From positions 1 through 45,393 of the forward strand of contig CAYGSA010000007.1 of assembly GCA_964352375.1 (NCBI GenBank): a stretch of DNA of 45,393 nt, given 5' to 3'. Positions 1 to 7,778 of this stretch are shown one piece after another. This stretch comes from UBA1672 sp964352375 (GTDB lineage Bacteria > Pseudomonadota > Alphaproteobacteria > Micavibrionales > Micavibrionaceae). Every line of letters begins with the position of its first letter. Position 1 is the first letter of the stretch. Under the pieces are notes generated by a model. The model saw only the letters and a program-made list of their open reading frames with translations, did not search any database and was not told the DNA's origin. A program made the position numbers and the translations under genes.

Positions 1-1897
1 TTTTTTGTTCCAGATAAATGGCGCTTTGATCTTTAGCGTGTTCCTGCGCATGATAGCCATCCCATCGCCAATAGCTGCCGTCTTTTGAAACGATGGATTG
101 GCCAGGTTTTAGCCCTGTCTGCAGTTTTTCGCCGTCTTGTATCGTTTCAACAACGCCGATTTGGGATAACGCGGCGTGTAAAGCTTTGGGGGCTTTGATG
201 AGGGAGAGGAGCGGCTTGGCGTTGCTCGGTAATTTTTGCGATGGCGAGTTTGTTTCTCTCCAGCTTGTTGGGGCGGATGTATCGAGGGATGCGCTGAGTG
301 TATCACCCATAGCGCGTGCGAGGGCGGTTTCGAACCCTGCTTTTGCCTCGATTTGGCTGAGGACTGTTTCGAATTTTGTGTCTTCGGTAAATAGTGCCTC
401 TAGGACTGAGATTTCAGAAGTTATATGTGCGTGTGTTTTTTCTGCTGTGGAGAGTTTTTCGCGTGCGATATTTGTTTCTTCTTCTAAATTTGTGATTGTA
501 TCATGTGTTTGCGCGGCTTGGTCTTGCAGGGTTTGTATAGTGCCTTCTAGGGCTGTAGTTTGTTTTTCCAGTTTTTCGATTTCGCTGCGGGCGTTTTTAT
601 TAATGACTATCCCATCTTTTTTGTTTTGCATTTCGATTTTTCGGGCGTGCAACGTTTCTAGCTGTGCCGTGTGACGTTGAATTTGGCGTCCTAGTGATTC
701 CTTGCGGGCATCTTGCGCGGCGGCGTTTTCTTTGAGAGATGTGTATTCTTCTTCTAAGGATTGGACTTCGTTTTTTAAAGTGTCCTTTGTTTTCTCTTTT
801 CTGGTTTTTGTATCTTGATCTGTTTCTTGTTCTTTTAGCAAAGCTTGGTGTTCATCTTCTGTGTTTGCGAGAAGCTCCGATGATTCTTCCAGGCTTCTGG
901 CTTCATGCTGGGCATCGATGGATGTTTGGTGTGCTTGCGTTTTTGAATCTTGGAGGTCGTTTTTATAGCGCTCAATCTCTGCGCCTTGGTGTTCAAAGTC
1001 GAGTTTGTGTTTTTGTAGGCGGGCGGCGATCTCTGTTTCGAGTTTGCGCAGATTTGGCAAGTCTTCTAATTGTGTGTTTTGCGTTTTTGTGAGCTGAGTG
1101 ACGCTGGTTAATTTTTCTGCTACGAGGCTTTCTGCGGCGGCAAAGATATTATTGTTTTCTTGCTGTTTTTGCTTTAGTGCGTGCCATTCAAGATAGGTGA
1201 TGATGAGTTCAAGTTGGCGTATTTGCGCACTGAAATTTTTGTATTTTGCTGCTTGGGAAGCCTGGCGTTTCAGGGCATTTAGTCGTGATGCCATACTTTT
1301 AGTTATGTCTTCGATGCGTTCTAGATTTGCATCGGCGGCTTTGAGGCGGAGTTCTGCTTCGTGGCGGCGGGCGTAAAGGCCCGCGATTCCGGCTGATTCT
1401 TCGAGGATGAGGCGGCGGTCATGGGGTTTCGCGTTGATCATGCGCGTCACATCGCCTTGGGACACGATAGAGGGGGAGTTGGCGCCTGTGACGGTATCGG
1501 CGAATAGCATCTGCACGTCGCGTGCGCGGGCGTTTTTTCCATTTATTTTATAAGCGGAGCCCTTGTCACGTTCGATTTTGCGGATGATTTCTATTTCGTT
1601 GGAATTGTTATAGATGCTTGGGGCTTGGCGGGTTGTGTTATCCAGCATAAGGGAGACTTCTGCGAATCCACGGGCGCTTCGTTGTGACGTGCCTGCGAAG
1701 ATAACGTCTTCCATTCCGCTGCCGCGCATGCGTTTGGCCGAGGTTTCTCCCATAACCCAACGCATAGCTTCGACGAGGTTTGATTTGCCGCAGCCGTTTG
1801 GGCCGACGATGCCGTTTAGGCCAGGGCCTATGTCTAGCTCTGTTTTGTCGACGAAGGATTTAAAGCCGCTTAGCCTGAGTTTTGTGAATTGGATCAT
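1..1897 (-). CDS. smc: Chromosome segregation protein SMC (partial, N-terminal 632 residues)
   Basis: SMC is the ATPase core of the bacterial condensin complex that compacts and segregates the chromosome. Translating the minus strand from the ATG at 1897 gives an SMC head beginning MIQFTKLRLSGFKSF, with a Walker A motif GPNGCGKS at residues 32-39, followed by a long heptad-rich coiled coil. From about residue 515 the sequence resembles the start of the hinge (GFETALARAMGD). The reading frame stays open to the window edge, so the second half of the hinge, the return coiled coil and the C-terminal ABC signature/Walker B lie outside. It is the last gene of a minus-strand run behind a DsbA-like gene, which is a common alphaproteobacterial arrangement. 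No frameshift was noticed. Confidence 0.95.
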   Translation of the reverse strand, partial: MIQFTKLRLSGFKSFVDKTELDIGPGLNGIVGPNGCGKSNLVEAMRWVMGETSAKRMRGSGMEDVIFAGTSQRSARGFAEVSLMLDNTTRQAPSIYNNSNEIEIIRKIERDKGSAYKINGKNARARDVQMLFADTVTGANSPSIVSQGDVTRMINAKPHDRRLILEESAGIAGLYARRHEAELRLKAADANLERIEDITKSMASRLNALKRQASQAAKYKNFSAQIRQLELIITYLEWHALKQKQQENNNIFAAAESLVAEKLTSVTQLTKTQNTQLEDLPNLRKLETEIAARLQKHKLDFEHQGAEIERYKNDLQDSKTQAHQTSIDAQHEARSLEESSELLANTEDEHQALLKEQETDQDTKTRKEKTKDTLKNEVQSLEEEYTSLKENAAAQDARKESLGRQIQRHTAQLETLHARKIEMQNKKDGIVINKNARSEIEKLEKQTTALEGTIQTLQDQAAQTHDTITNLEEETNIAREKLSTAEKTHAHITSEISVLEALFTEDTKFETVLSQIEAKAGFETALARAMGDTLSASLDTSAPTSWRETNSPSQKLPSNAKPLLSLIKAPKALHAALSQIGVVETIQDGEKLQTGLKPGQSIVSKDGSYWRWDGYHAQEHAKDQSAIYLEQK

Positions 1898-2009
1898 GTT
1901 TCGCCCTAGCCTTTACTTTTTTCAGTATGTTGCTTTGCGCTTGAACTCTTCATTAACGCTGGCGGTGGCTGAAAAAATAAAATTAAATGACGATACACAG
2001 TTTGTTTCT

Positions 2010-2738
2010 TTATTGGTGTTGGGCTAAAGCTGATTCAATAGCGGTTTGGATATCTTTATATGGAGATAGTCCACTGATTGTGACCTTATCGTTGATAACC
2101 AAGGTTGGTGTTGATCTTACGCCATAAGTTTTGCTTGCGTTGTCGCGTCGCTCTGCCAAAATTTTATGGAGCTTTTCTTCTTCGGCACATTGATTGATTT
2201 TGTTTTGATCTGCACCTGCGAAGACGGCTGTATTTTTAATGTTTCCGATATATTTTTCTCCTAATACTATCCAGTCTTTTTGTGTTTCAAATATGACCTG
2301 GACGAAATTGAAGTAGCTTTTTTCAGGGACGCATCGGGCTATAGCACCAATTTTTATGTCTTCTGCATTACGAGGGAAGTCATCATAAACGATGTAGGCT
2401 TTGCCTGTGTCTATATACTCTTTTTTGATTTTTTTGAAGTTATCTCTGTGGAATGCTGCGCAGCCGCCGCATGTGAAGGAGCTGTGTTCGGAGATTTTAA
2501 CAGGTGCGTTAACATCGCCAAGAATTCTAGGGGTTCCAAGAGATTCGATGTCGAGATCGAATTTTTCTGCTTGCCCTGTATTGTATGATGTGGCGACTTG
2601 AGGCTCTTTTTGTATGTCTGCGATGGTTTGGGATGCCGCTTCATTGCTTCGCTGCATAAAATTATAAGCAATCACTGCACCGACAAGGCCGAGAATTATG
2701 AGGACAAAACTTAATGGTGATTTTTTGTTTTCTGACAT
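2010..2738 (-). CDS. DsbA-family thiol:disulfide oxidoreductase, membrane-anchored
   Basis: A 242-residue protein with one N-terminal membrane segment (about residues 10-28) that should anchor a thioredoxin-fold domain in the periplasm. The active site is CGGC at residues 90-93, followed by AAFH. The expected cis-proline is in the TPT triplet around residue 211. DsbA/DsbG-like proteins of this type oxidise or isomerise cysteines of exported proteins; which reaction this one performs cannot be told. The start is supported by an AAGGAG ribosome site nine bases upstream of the ATG. It sits directly upstream of smc with a 112-base spacer in which I see no gene. In many alphaproteobacteria a DsbA-like gene occupies this same place. 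Confidence 0.9.
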   Translation of the reverse strand: MSENKKSPLSFVLIILGLVGAVIAYNFMQRSNEAASQTIADIQKEPQVATSYNTGQAEKFDLDIESLGTPRILGDVNAPVKISEHSSFTCGGCAAFHRDNFKKIKKEYIDTGKAYIVYDDFPRNAEDIKIGAIARCVPEKSYFNFVQVIFETQKDWIVLGEKYIGNIKNTAVFAGADQNKINQCAEEEKLHKILAERRDNASKTYGVRSTPTLVINDKVTISGLSPYKDIQTAIESALAQHQ

Positions 2739-2766
2739 TGTTAATCTCCTTGATTAATTTTAATTT

Positions 2767-3504
2767 TTAGAGGGTTTCATTTGAAATATCAATGAAAACC
2801 AAGTCTATGCGATCATCGCTATTGTTATTTTCATTCTGACCAAGCGGTGAGAGTTTAATACGGCTTGGCTCTATGTTGTTTGTGAGTAAGAATTTGCGAA
2901 CTTCTAGTGCGCGTGCAAGGGCAATTCTAATGCTAGCGTTTTGCGTATCTTCTTTGCTGGTCGCGTAGGCCTGAATATCAAGTTTTAGGTTTTTATTGTT
3001 GCTAAATAGGTCTAGCGCATGATTTTTCAGGAACGATTCGAGGTTTTGGTTAAGTTTTATTTGTTGTGGGTGCAGGCTGAAGCTGACTAAACGATGTTCT
3101 GTATTATTGTCTTGTTTTTTTAAGATTGTTTCAAAGGCAGGTTTTCTTTTCGGTACTGGTATTTTTTCAAGACTGACTTTTGTGATGTGCTCAGTTTCAG
3201 AAGGCTTTGGTATTGATGAATTTGTTTGATGTTCTAAGAGGGTAATGATATCTATTTTTTGGTTTTCTTTAGCTTCATCGCTTAAGCTTACTTTGCCTGC
3301 GGATGGTTCAATGTTTTCTATATCGTCGAAATACAGCTCGGGTTCTGGGTTGGAAGGGGGAGTTTTTCCACGATTTTTTAGCTCCTCTATATACGCAGGA
3401 GAGACGCTTAGAATCGCTGGTCTTTTTTTGGGTATTGGGATTATTTCTTCGGCATAAGAAACGGTCGGAGAGAATAAAATTGCGACAATTATCAGTTTAC
3501 GCAT
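2767..3504 (-). CDS. Exported OmpA-like C-terminal domain protein
   Basis: A 245-residue protein with a clear signal peptide (MRKLIIVAILFSPTVSYA, cleavage before EE) and no lipobox cysteine. The middle is low-complexity and contains two similar proline/basic motifs, IPIPKKRPA near residue 23 and IPVPKRKPA near residue 116. The last ~100 residues resemble the OmpA peptidoglycan-binding fold: DIQAYATSKED, then RIALARALEVRKFLL, then SRIKLSPLGQNE. The glycine-rich loop typical of OmpA is weak, so peptidoglycan binding is an inference. An AAGGAG site lies eight bases before the ATG. It lies between the phosphatase gene and dsbA and is probably co-transcribed with them. Confidence 0.7.
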   Translation of the reverse strand: MRKLIIVAILFSPTVSYAEEIIPIPKKRPAILSVSPAYIEELKNRGKTPPSNPEPELYFDDIENIEPSAGKVSLSDEAKENQKIDIITLLEHQTNSSIPKPSETEHITKVSLEKIPVPKRKPAFETILKKQDNNTEHRLVSFSLHPQQIKLNQNLESFLKNHALDLFSNNKNLKLDIQAYATSKEDTQNASIRIALARALEVRKFLLTNNIEPSRIKLSPLGQNENNNSDDRIDLVFIDISNETL

Positions 3505-3528
3505 TTCATTCTCCTTGATTAAGTAAAA

Positions 3529-4326
3529 TTACGCTTTCTTTAATATCTTGCTCAATGGATCGAACATGTTTTCATTTGCTGCAAGAATATTTCCAGTATC
3601 TACTGGATTCTTCCTAATGTCATCAGGGTCTGAGATAAAACCCCCAGCTTCTTTTACGATAATTATTCCTGCGGCGACGTCCCATGCGCCCAGATCGCGT
3701 TCCCAAAAGCCTTCGCAGCGGCCTGAGGCGACGTATGCGAGATCGAGAGCGGCTGCGCCGAAACGGCGCATTGAAAAGCCAGCGTCTTGCACAGCCTTGT
3801 ATTCACGGGCAAATTGGTCGGCGTTTCCGACTGCGCGACGCGGCGCACCTGTTGCGATCATGCTGGCTTCGGCGGTATTACGACCTGATATTCTGAGGCG
3901 TCGCCTGCGCATATATGCGCCTTTGCCTTTTTCTGCATGGTAAATTTCATCTTTCACAGGGTCGTGAACAAGGCCTGATACGATTTCCCCTTTATATTCA
4001 AGTCCTATTGATATGCACCAATGCGGAATGCCGTGCAGGAAGTTAGTTGTGCCGTCCAGCGGGTCGATAATCCAGCGGTAGTCTGATTCTTTACCATCTA
4101 CTTTACCGGATTCTTCCATAAGAAAGCTGTAATCTGGGCGTGCTTTTTTGAGTTCTTCGAAGATAATTTCTTCGGAGCGTTTGTCTGCGGCAGAAACGAA
4201 ATCCCCAGGACCTTTGCGGGAGACTTGTAGGTGTTCAACTTCGTTAAAATCGCGCAGGAGGGAACGCGCCGCCTTTTCGCTGGCGCGCATCATCATTGTC
4301 ATGATTGGTGAGGTTATTTGAGCCAT
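3529..4326 (-). CDS. suhB: Inositol monophosphatase family protein
   Basis: A 265-residue protein, the usual length for the family of Mg2+-dependent, lithium-sensitive phosphatases acting on inositol phosphate, related sugar phosphates or histidinol phosphate. All three metal-site motifs are visible: EESG at residues 71-74, IDPLDGTTN at 87-95 and GAWDVAAG at 213-220. The protein ends DPLSKILKKA. It lies seven bases downstream of efp on the same strand. SuhB-like proteins in proteobacteria can also act in rRNA antitermination, but nothing here distinguishes that role, so the substrate is left open. The symbol reflects the family rather than a proven function. Confidence 0.88.
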   Translation of the reverse strand: MAQITSPIMTMMMRASEKAARSLLRDFNEVEHLQVSRKGPGDFVSAADKRSEEIIFEELKKARPDYSFLMEESGKVDGKESDYRWIIDPLDGTTNFLHGIPHWCISIGLEYKGEIVSGLVHDPVKDEIYHAEKGKGAYMRRRRLRISGRNTAEASMIATGAPRRAVGNADQFAREYKAVQDAGFSMRRFGAAALDLAYVASGRCEGFWERDLGAWDVAAGIIIVKEAGGFISDPDDIRKNPVDTGNILAANENMFDPLSKILKKA

Positions 4327-4332
4327 GTGTGT

Positions 4333-4911
4333 TTAATTACCTTTTTTATGGCGTTCTATGTAAGTTCCTACGCCGTCTTCGAGTTTAATTACAATTTGCG
4401 TGCCGACTTCTATATGGGGAGGAACCATTACTTTTTCGCCATTTTCAAGGATAGCAGGTTTGTATGATGTTGTGGCAGTTTGACCTTTGATGACGGGTTC
4501 GGCTTCGGTGATTTCCATGATAATGCGATCAGGAAGGGTAAAGTTCAGAGGTTCGCCTTCGTGGCTTTCGACTTCTATGATCATATTTTCTTGAAGGTAG
4601 GCTGCTTGCGGACCAATAGATTCTTTTGAAACTTCAATTTGATTGAAGGTTTCGCTGTTCATAAGAACAACCTCATCTCCAGCCTCATAAAGATATTGGT
4701 AATTGGTTTGCTCTAGGCGTATGCGTTCAACCGTTTCTTGCGTTCGGAAACGAACGTTGTCTTTGTTGCCTGTGCGGATGTCTCGCAGTTCTATTTGTGA
4801 TACTGATGCGCCTTTTCCAGGTTGCTGGATATCATTTTTAACTACTACGCAGAGTTTTCCGTTATATTCGATGACGTTCCCTGACCGGAGTGTTATTGCG
4901 TTTACTTTCAT
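4333..4911 (-). CDS. efp: Translation elongation factor P
   Basis: A 192-residue protein with the three-domain EF-P length. EF-P binds ribosomes stalled on polyproline stretches and promotes peptide bond formation. The tip of domain I reads QPGKGAS with lysine 33 in the position that is modified in many bacteria; no modification enzyme (EpmA/EpmB, EarP) is encoded in this window. The C-terminal OB domains are recognisable (GEPLNFTLPDRI, then PPHIEVGTQI). It overlaps the upstream DciA-like gene by four bases (ATGA), suggesting translational coupling, and is followed closely by the inositol monophosphatase gene, a pairing often seen in alphaproteobacteria. Confidence 0.95.
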   Translation of the reverse strand: MKVNAITLRSGNVIEYNGKLCVVVKNDIQQPGKGASVSQIELRDIRTGNKDNVRFRTQETVERIRLEQTNYQYLYEAGDEVVLMNSETFNQIEVSKESIGPQAAYLQENMIIEVESHEGEPLNFTLPDRIIMEITEAEPVIKGQTATTSYKPAILENGEKVMVPPHIEVGTQIVIKLEDGVGTYIERHKKGN

Positions 4912-5384
4912 TCTTTTTGACCTATTGCTTTTTGATCTTGGTAGAAGGCTTTGCCGAAGCTTTCGAGCTTTTGTCTGAATTCTTCGTCTTCGACGTGTTT
5001 AAGCAGCTCTGATAAATCGTTTTTTTCGGCTTTCGTCAAGGGGCTAGGCGTTTTTTTAATCTCTGGTGGAGCGTTCGGGAGTGCCGAGGTGACGAATTTT
5101 ATCTCTGTAATATAGTTATTTCCAAAAATTTGGTTGATGCGTTGCAGGATGAGGTCTTTGCGGTAGGCTAATATTGTTGAATAGGCGGCAGATGTTGCAA
5201 TGTCGAGACGCACTGTTTGTTTATCTTTTTTTTTGCGGTAGTGCATTTTTACGGGTTGTGCGAGCCCTGCGAATTCTTCCCCAATGATTTCTTCCCATTG
5301 ATTGACAAGGCGGCCAAGGGCAATGTACTTCTTACTGAAGTTTTTTGAGGAGACGCGGGATGTGGCTTCGGACAGTGGGCGCAT
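4908..5384 (-). CDS. DciA-like DUF721 protein
   Basis: A 158-residue protein with the DUF721 fold in its first ~100 residues (LGRLVNQWEEIIGEEFA, then the KH-like strand VRLDIATSAAYSTIL). DUF721 is the domain of DciA, the ancestral loader/partner of the replicative helicase DnaB in bacteria that lack DnaC or DnaI. The C-terminal third is charged and proline-containing and is probably flexible. Its ATG abuts that of mutY on the opposite strand with no base between them, so each promoter must lie inside the other's coding region or the true starts are internal. It overlaps efp by four bases. The mutY-DUF721-dsbA-smc grouping is classical in alphaproteobacteria. Confidence 0.8.
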   Translation of the reverse strand: MRPLSEATSRVSSKNFSKKYIALGRLVNQWEEIIGEEFAGLAQPVKMHYRKKKDKQTVRLDIATSAAYSTILAYRKDLILQRINQIFGNNYITEIKFVTSALPNAPPEIKKTPSPLTKAEKNDLSELLKHVEDEEFRQKLESFGKAFYQDQKAIGQKE

Positions 5385-6428
5385 ATGATATTACCTAACA
5401 TAAAGCAGTGCGAAGGGGAAGCGCAGTCGTTTCGGCATAAGATACTTGAATGGTATGATCGGCATAAGCGTGATTTGCCTTGGAGGGATTGTGGTGACCC
5501 TTACAAAATCTGGCTTTCCGAAGTTATGTTACAGCAAACGACTGTGGCGGCGGTGATCAAATATTTTCTGAAATTTACAGATAAGTGGCCAGATGTACAT
5601 TCTTTGGCAGTTGCGGATAATGAAGAGGTTATGAGCGCTTGGGCGGGGCTTGGATATTATGCTCGGGCGCGGAATTTGCATAAGTGTGCAAAAGTTGTTT
5701 CGGAAGAGCTGGGCGGTGTTTTTCCATCTTCGCAAGAGGAACTAAAGAAGCTTCCAGGGATTGGAGATTATACGTCTGCGGCTATTGTTTCTATTGCGTT
5801 TGATCAAGCGGCTGTTGTTGTGGATGGAAATATAGAGCGCGTGATGGCGCGGTATCATGCTTATAGCGGCGAGAAGCGGGGATTGAAAGATGTGGCTGCG
5901 TACTATGCGGAAGGGGTTGAGGATCGTCCTGGTGATTATGCGCAAGGTTTGATGGATTTGGGGGCGACGATTTGTTCGCCGAAATCGCCTGCTTGTGCTT
6001 TATGCCCAATTCATGATGGGTGCGCTGGTTATAAAGGCGGGACGCCGACGTTTTATCCTTTGAAAGTGGCCAAGAAAGAAAAGCCAAAACGCTTTGCTCG
6101 TGTGTATTGGGTGACGAATGACGAAGGGCAGGTTTTGCTAGAAAGGCGGCCTGACAGAGGGTTGCTTGGTGGTATGGTTGGTTTGCCGACGACAGAGTGG
6201 GTTGAGGATAAAAAAGAAGCTCATTTAGGCTGTTTTGAGCATGCTGTTTGTCTAAATCTTCAAGTTCTTCATGTTTTTACACATTTCCATCTAACTTTGG
6301 ACATTTACAGCGTTGAGAATTATAATGCGCGCAATTTTGAGACGGCTTTTTGGAGTGATCTTGACGATATCCATTCTATTGGTTTTCCAACTGTTTTTAA
6401 AAAGGTTGTTGTGTCTGTTTCTTCTTGA
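5385..6428 (+). CDS. mutY: A/G-specific adenine DNA glycosylase MutY
   Basis: A 347-residue protein of normal MutY length. The enzyme removes adenine mispaired with 8-oxoguanine, the second line of the GO repair system. Visible features are the catalytic glutamate in LSEVMLQQTTV (E46), the helix-hairpin-helix KLPGIGDYTSAA (residues 122-133), the catalytic aspartate in VVDGNIERV (D147), and a four-cysteine iron-sulfur site at C197, C204, C207 and C213 (C-x6-C-x2-C-x5-C). The C-terminal third is the Nudix-like domain that reads 8-oxoguanine (VLLERRPDRGLLGGM). A MutT-like Nudix gene is also in this window at 42473. It is transcribed divergently from the DciA-like gene with no spacer. Confidence 0.95.
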   Translation: MILPNIKQCEGEAQSFRHKILEWYDRHKRDLPWRDCGDPYKIWLSEVMLQQTTVAAVIKYFLKFTDKWPDVHSLAVADNEEVMSAWAGLGYYARARNLHKCAKVVSEELGGVFPSSQEELKKLPGIGDYTSAAIVSIAFDQAAVVVDGNIERVMARYHAYSGEKRGLKDVAAYYAEGVEDRPGDYAQGLMDLGATICSPKSPACALCPIHDGCAGYKGGTPTFYPLKVAKKEKPKRFARVYWVTNDEGQVLLERRPDRGLLGGMVGLPTTEWVEDKKEAHLGCFEHAVCLNLQVLHVFTHFHLTLDIYSVENYNARNFETAFWSDLDDIHSIGFPTVFKKVVVSVSS

Positions 6429-6469
6429 TGTTTTTACTGTGTTTGCAATATAATGGGATTATGTTCTTT

Positions 6470-7438
6470 ATGAAAAAAATATTATTTATTGTTCTTGTTA
6501 TGACGTGCGTTGCTTTGCCTCAAGTTTCAAGAGCCCAACTAGAGTTTCTTGATGGTTATGAAGATAAGTATATCGCCCAAGACATTGGGCCAAGCGCTGA
6601 AAAAGAATTTAGTTTTGTTGATAATAGTACAGCCAGTTATGTTTACGAAACACCGACGGTAAAAGCACTGTCTCATCTTTTTTGGGCTGTTAATTTGTAT
6701 AGCCTTGATGATGATAAGGCTGTGGATGAATTTATGCATCATAATGAGTGTGAAATTTATCGTAATTTCTCTTCGGATGAATTTGAGTGGTCTGAAATTC
6801 GGAATGCTACACGTGATTTTATTCGGGAAAATAAAAATGACTTTCCGACGCGTTTTGAATTTATTATTCCTATAAAACTTGAAGATTATGATTCAAAGCG
6901 AAAAGCTTTTGAGGTTCAAGAAAAGTATAAGATTTCATCCATAAGACGTTTTGAGGTCTATGCTACGAATTTTAGACAGAAAGCTTGTGCGGAGGATATT
7001 AGAATTCAAGAGGGCTACCCAAGGTCGCTTGTCTTAGAATTTAGCCGTCCTTTTTCGCTATCACATGTTCCTATGTCAGAAGACCTTGCGAATGAGTATA
7101 TTAAGAGCAGTATAGAAAAACTTAAAAGGTATGACCCTGGCGCGCGTGTCAAAAGTAGGATGTATAGTTTGCGCGATGCCTATTTGGTTTTGAAGGTTAA
7201 AATTTTTACACATGGTAAGTTTTTGGGGTTAACTTCTTATAAAATGCCTGCGGTTCAGATGCTCTCTATTCTTGAGGGGTATGAGGTTTACGAGGATCGT
7301 TATAAGCAGAAATTGTTTTATGCTGAGAGTTATGTGACTAATAAGGATAAGGGTAAGTTGAATGTTAAATTACAGGATGAATATGATATTCTGATTGAAC
7401 GTTCAAAAGGTAAGGGTTTGCTTCACAAAGCTATTTAG
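6470..7438 (+). CDS. Exported protein of unknown function (possibly DUF4852-like)
   Basis: A 322-residue protein with a convincing signal peptide (MKKILFIVLVMTCVALPQVSRA, cleavage before QLEF). The open frame extends upstream to 6425, overlapping the mutY stop, but the ATG at 6470 gives the clean signal sequence; ATG 6461 is also possible. The mature part is rich in charged and aromatic residues, contains two cysteines widely spaced (NECEIY and QKACAED) and has no membrane segment. I do not recognise it securely; the spacing of motifs is reminiscent of DUF4852 proteins but this is a weak impression. It follows mutY and converges on folB with an eight-base overlap of the two coding ends. Confidence 0.7.
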   Translation: MKKILFIVLVMTCVALPQVSRAQLEFLDGYEDKYIAQDIGPSAEKEFSFVDNSTASYVYETPTVKALSHLFWAVNLYSLDDDKAVDEFMHHNECEIYRNFSSDEFEWSEIRNATRDFIRENKNDFPTRFEFIIPIKLEDYDSKRKAFEVQEKYKISSIRRFEVYATNFRQKACAEDIRIQEGYPRSLVLEFSRPFSLSHVPMSEDLANEYIKSSIEKLKRYDPGARVKSRMYSLRDAYLVLKVKIFTHGKFLGLTSYKMPAVQMLSILEGYEVYEDRYKQKLFYAESYVTNKDKGKLNVKLQDEYDILIERSKGKGLLHKAI

Positions 7439-7778
7439 CTCTTTTAATCATTATCCCTACTGATTTTGTTTGTTCAATGATGTCTGGTTTTTCTAACTTT
7501 ACTGTGACTTTTATAGCTTTGTCTTTTTCCAAGCATATATCTGAGATTTCTTCAGCAAGTTCCTCCAGAAGATCAAAATGCTTTTTTTCTGTTAATGCTT
7601 TCACTTCATTTGTTATGTCCTCGTAGGATACCACATCATTTATTGATTGTGGCGCTGTTCTAGTATCTACATCGATAATGATATTTATGATGACGCGTTG
7701 TTTCTTTTCTTTTTCATGGTCATAAATTCCGACTGACATTTCGAGTGTTAGGTCGTGAATGAATATTTGATCAGACAT
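7431..7778 (-). CDS. folB: Dihydroneopterin aldolase
   Basis: A 115-residue protein of the FolB tunnel-fold family, which cleaves 7,8-dihydroneopterin to 6-hydroxymethyl-dihydropterin and glycolaldehyde in folate synthesis. Diagnostic stretches are the N-terminal IFIHDLTLEMSVGIYDHE, VSYEDITNEV in the middle with the glutamate that holds the pterin, and VTVKLEKPD near the end with the usual active-site lysine. The start lies inside the 3' end of ccrM (eight-base overlap), so it is probably translationally coupled to the methyltransferase. The end overlaps the converging exported-protein gene by eight bases. Confidence 0.88.
   Translation of the reverse strand: MSDQIFIHDLTLEMSVGIYDHEKEKKQRVIINIIIDVDTRTAPQSINDVVSYEDITNEVKALTEKKHFDLLEELAEEISDICLEKDKAIKVTVKLEKPDIIEQTKSVGIMIKRAK

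Noticed and set aside
739..1092. Plus-strand hydrophobic frame of 117 codons that could look like a membrane protein
   Set aside because: It is the antisense of the SMC coiled coil; the hydrophobic look comes from reading Lys/Glu-rich codons backwards.
1916..1977. Inverted repeat TTTTTTCAG / CTGAAAAAA in the dsbA-smc spacer
   Set aside because: The arms are mostly homopolymer and separated by more than 40 bases, so a functional hairpin or terminator is not supported.
1614..2027. Plus-strand open frame of 137 codons across the smc start
   Set aside because: It is antisense to the conserved SMC head, has no ribosome site or family resemblance, and is a shadow of smc.
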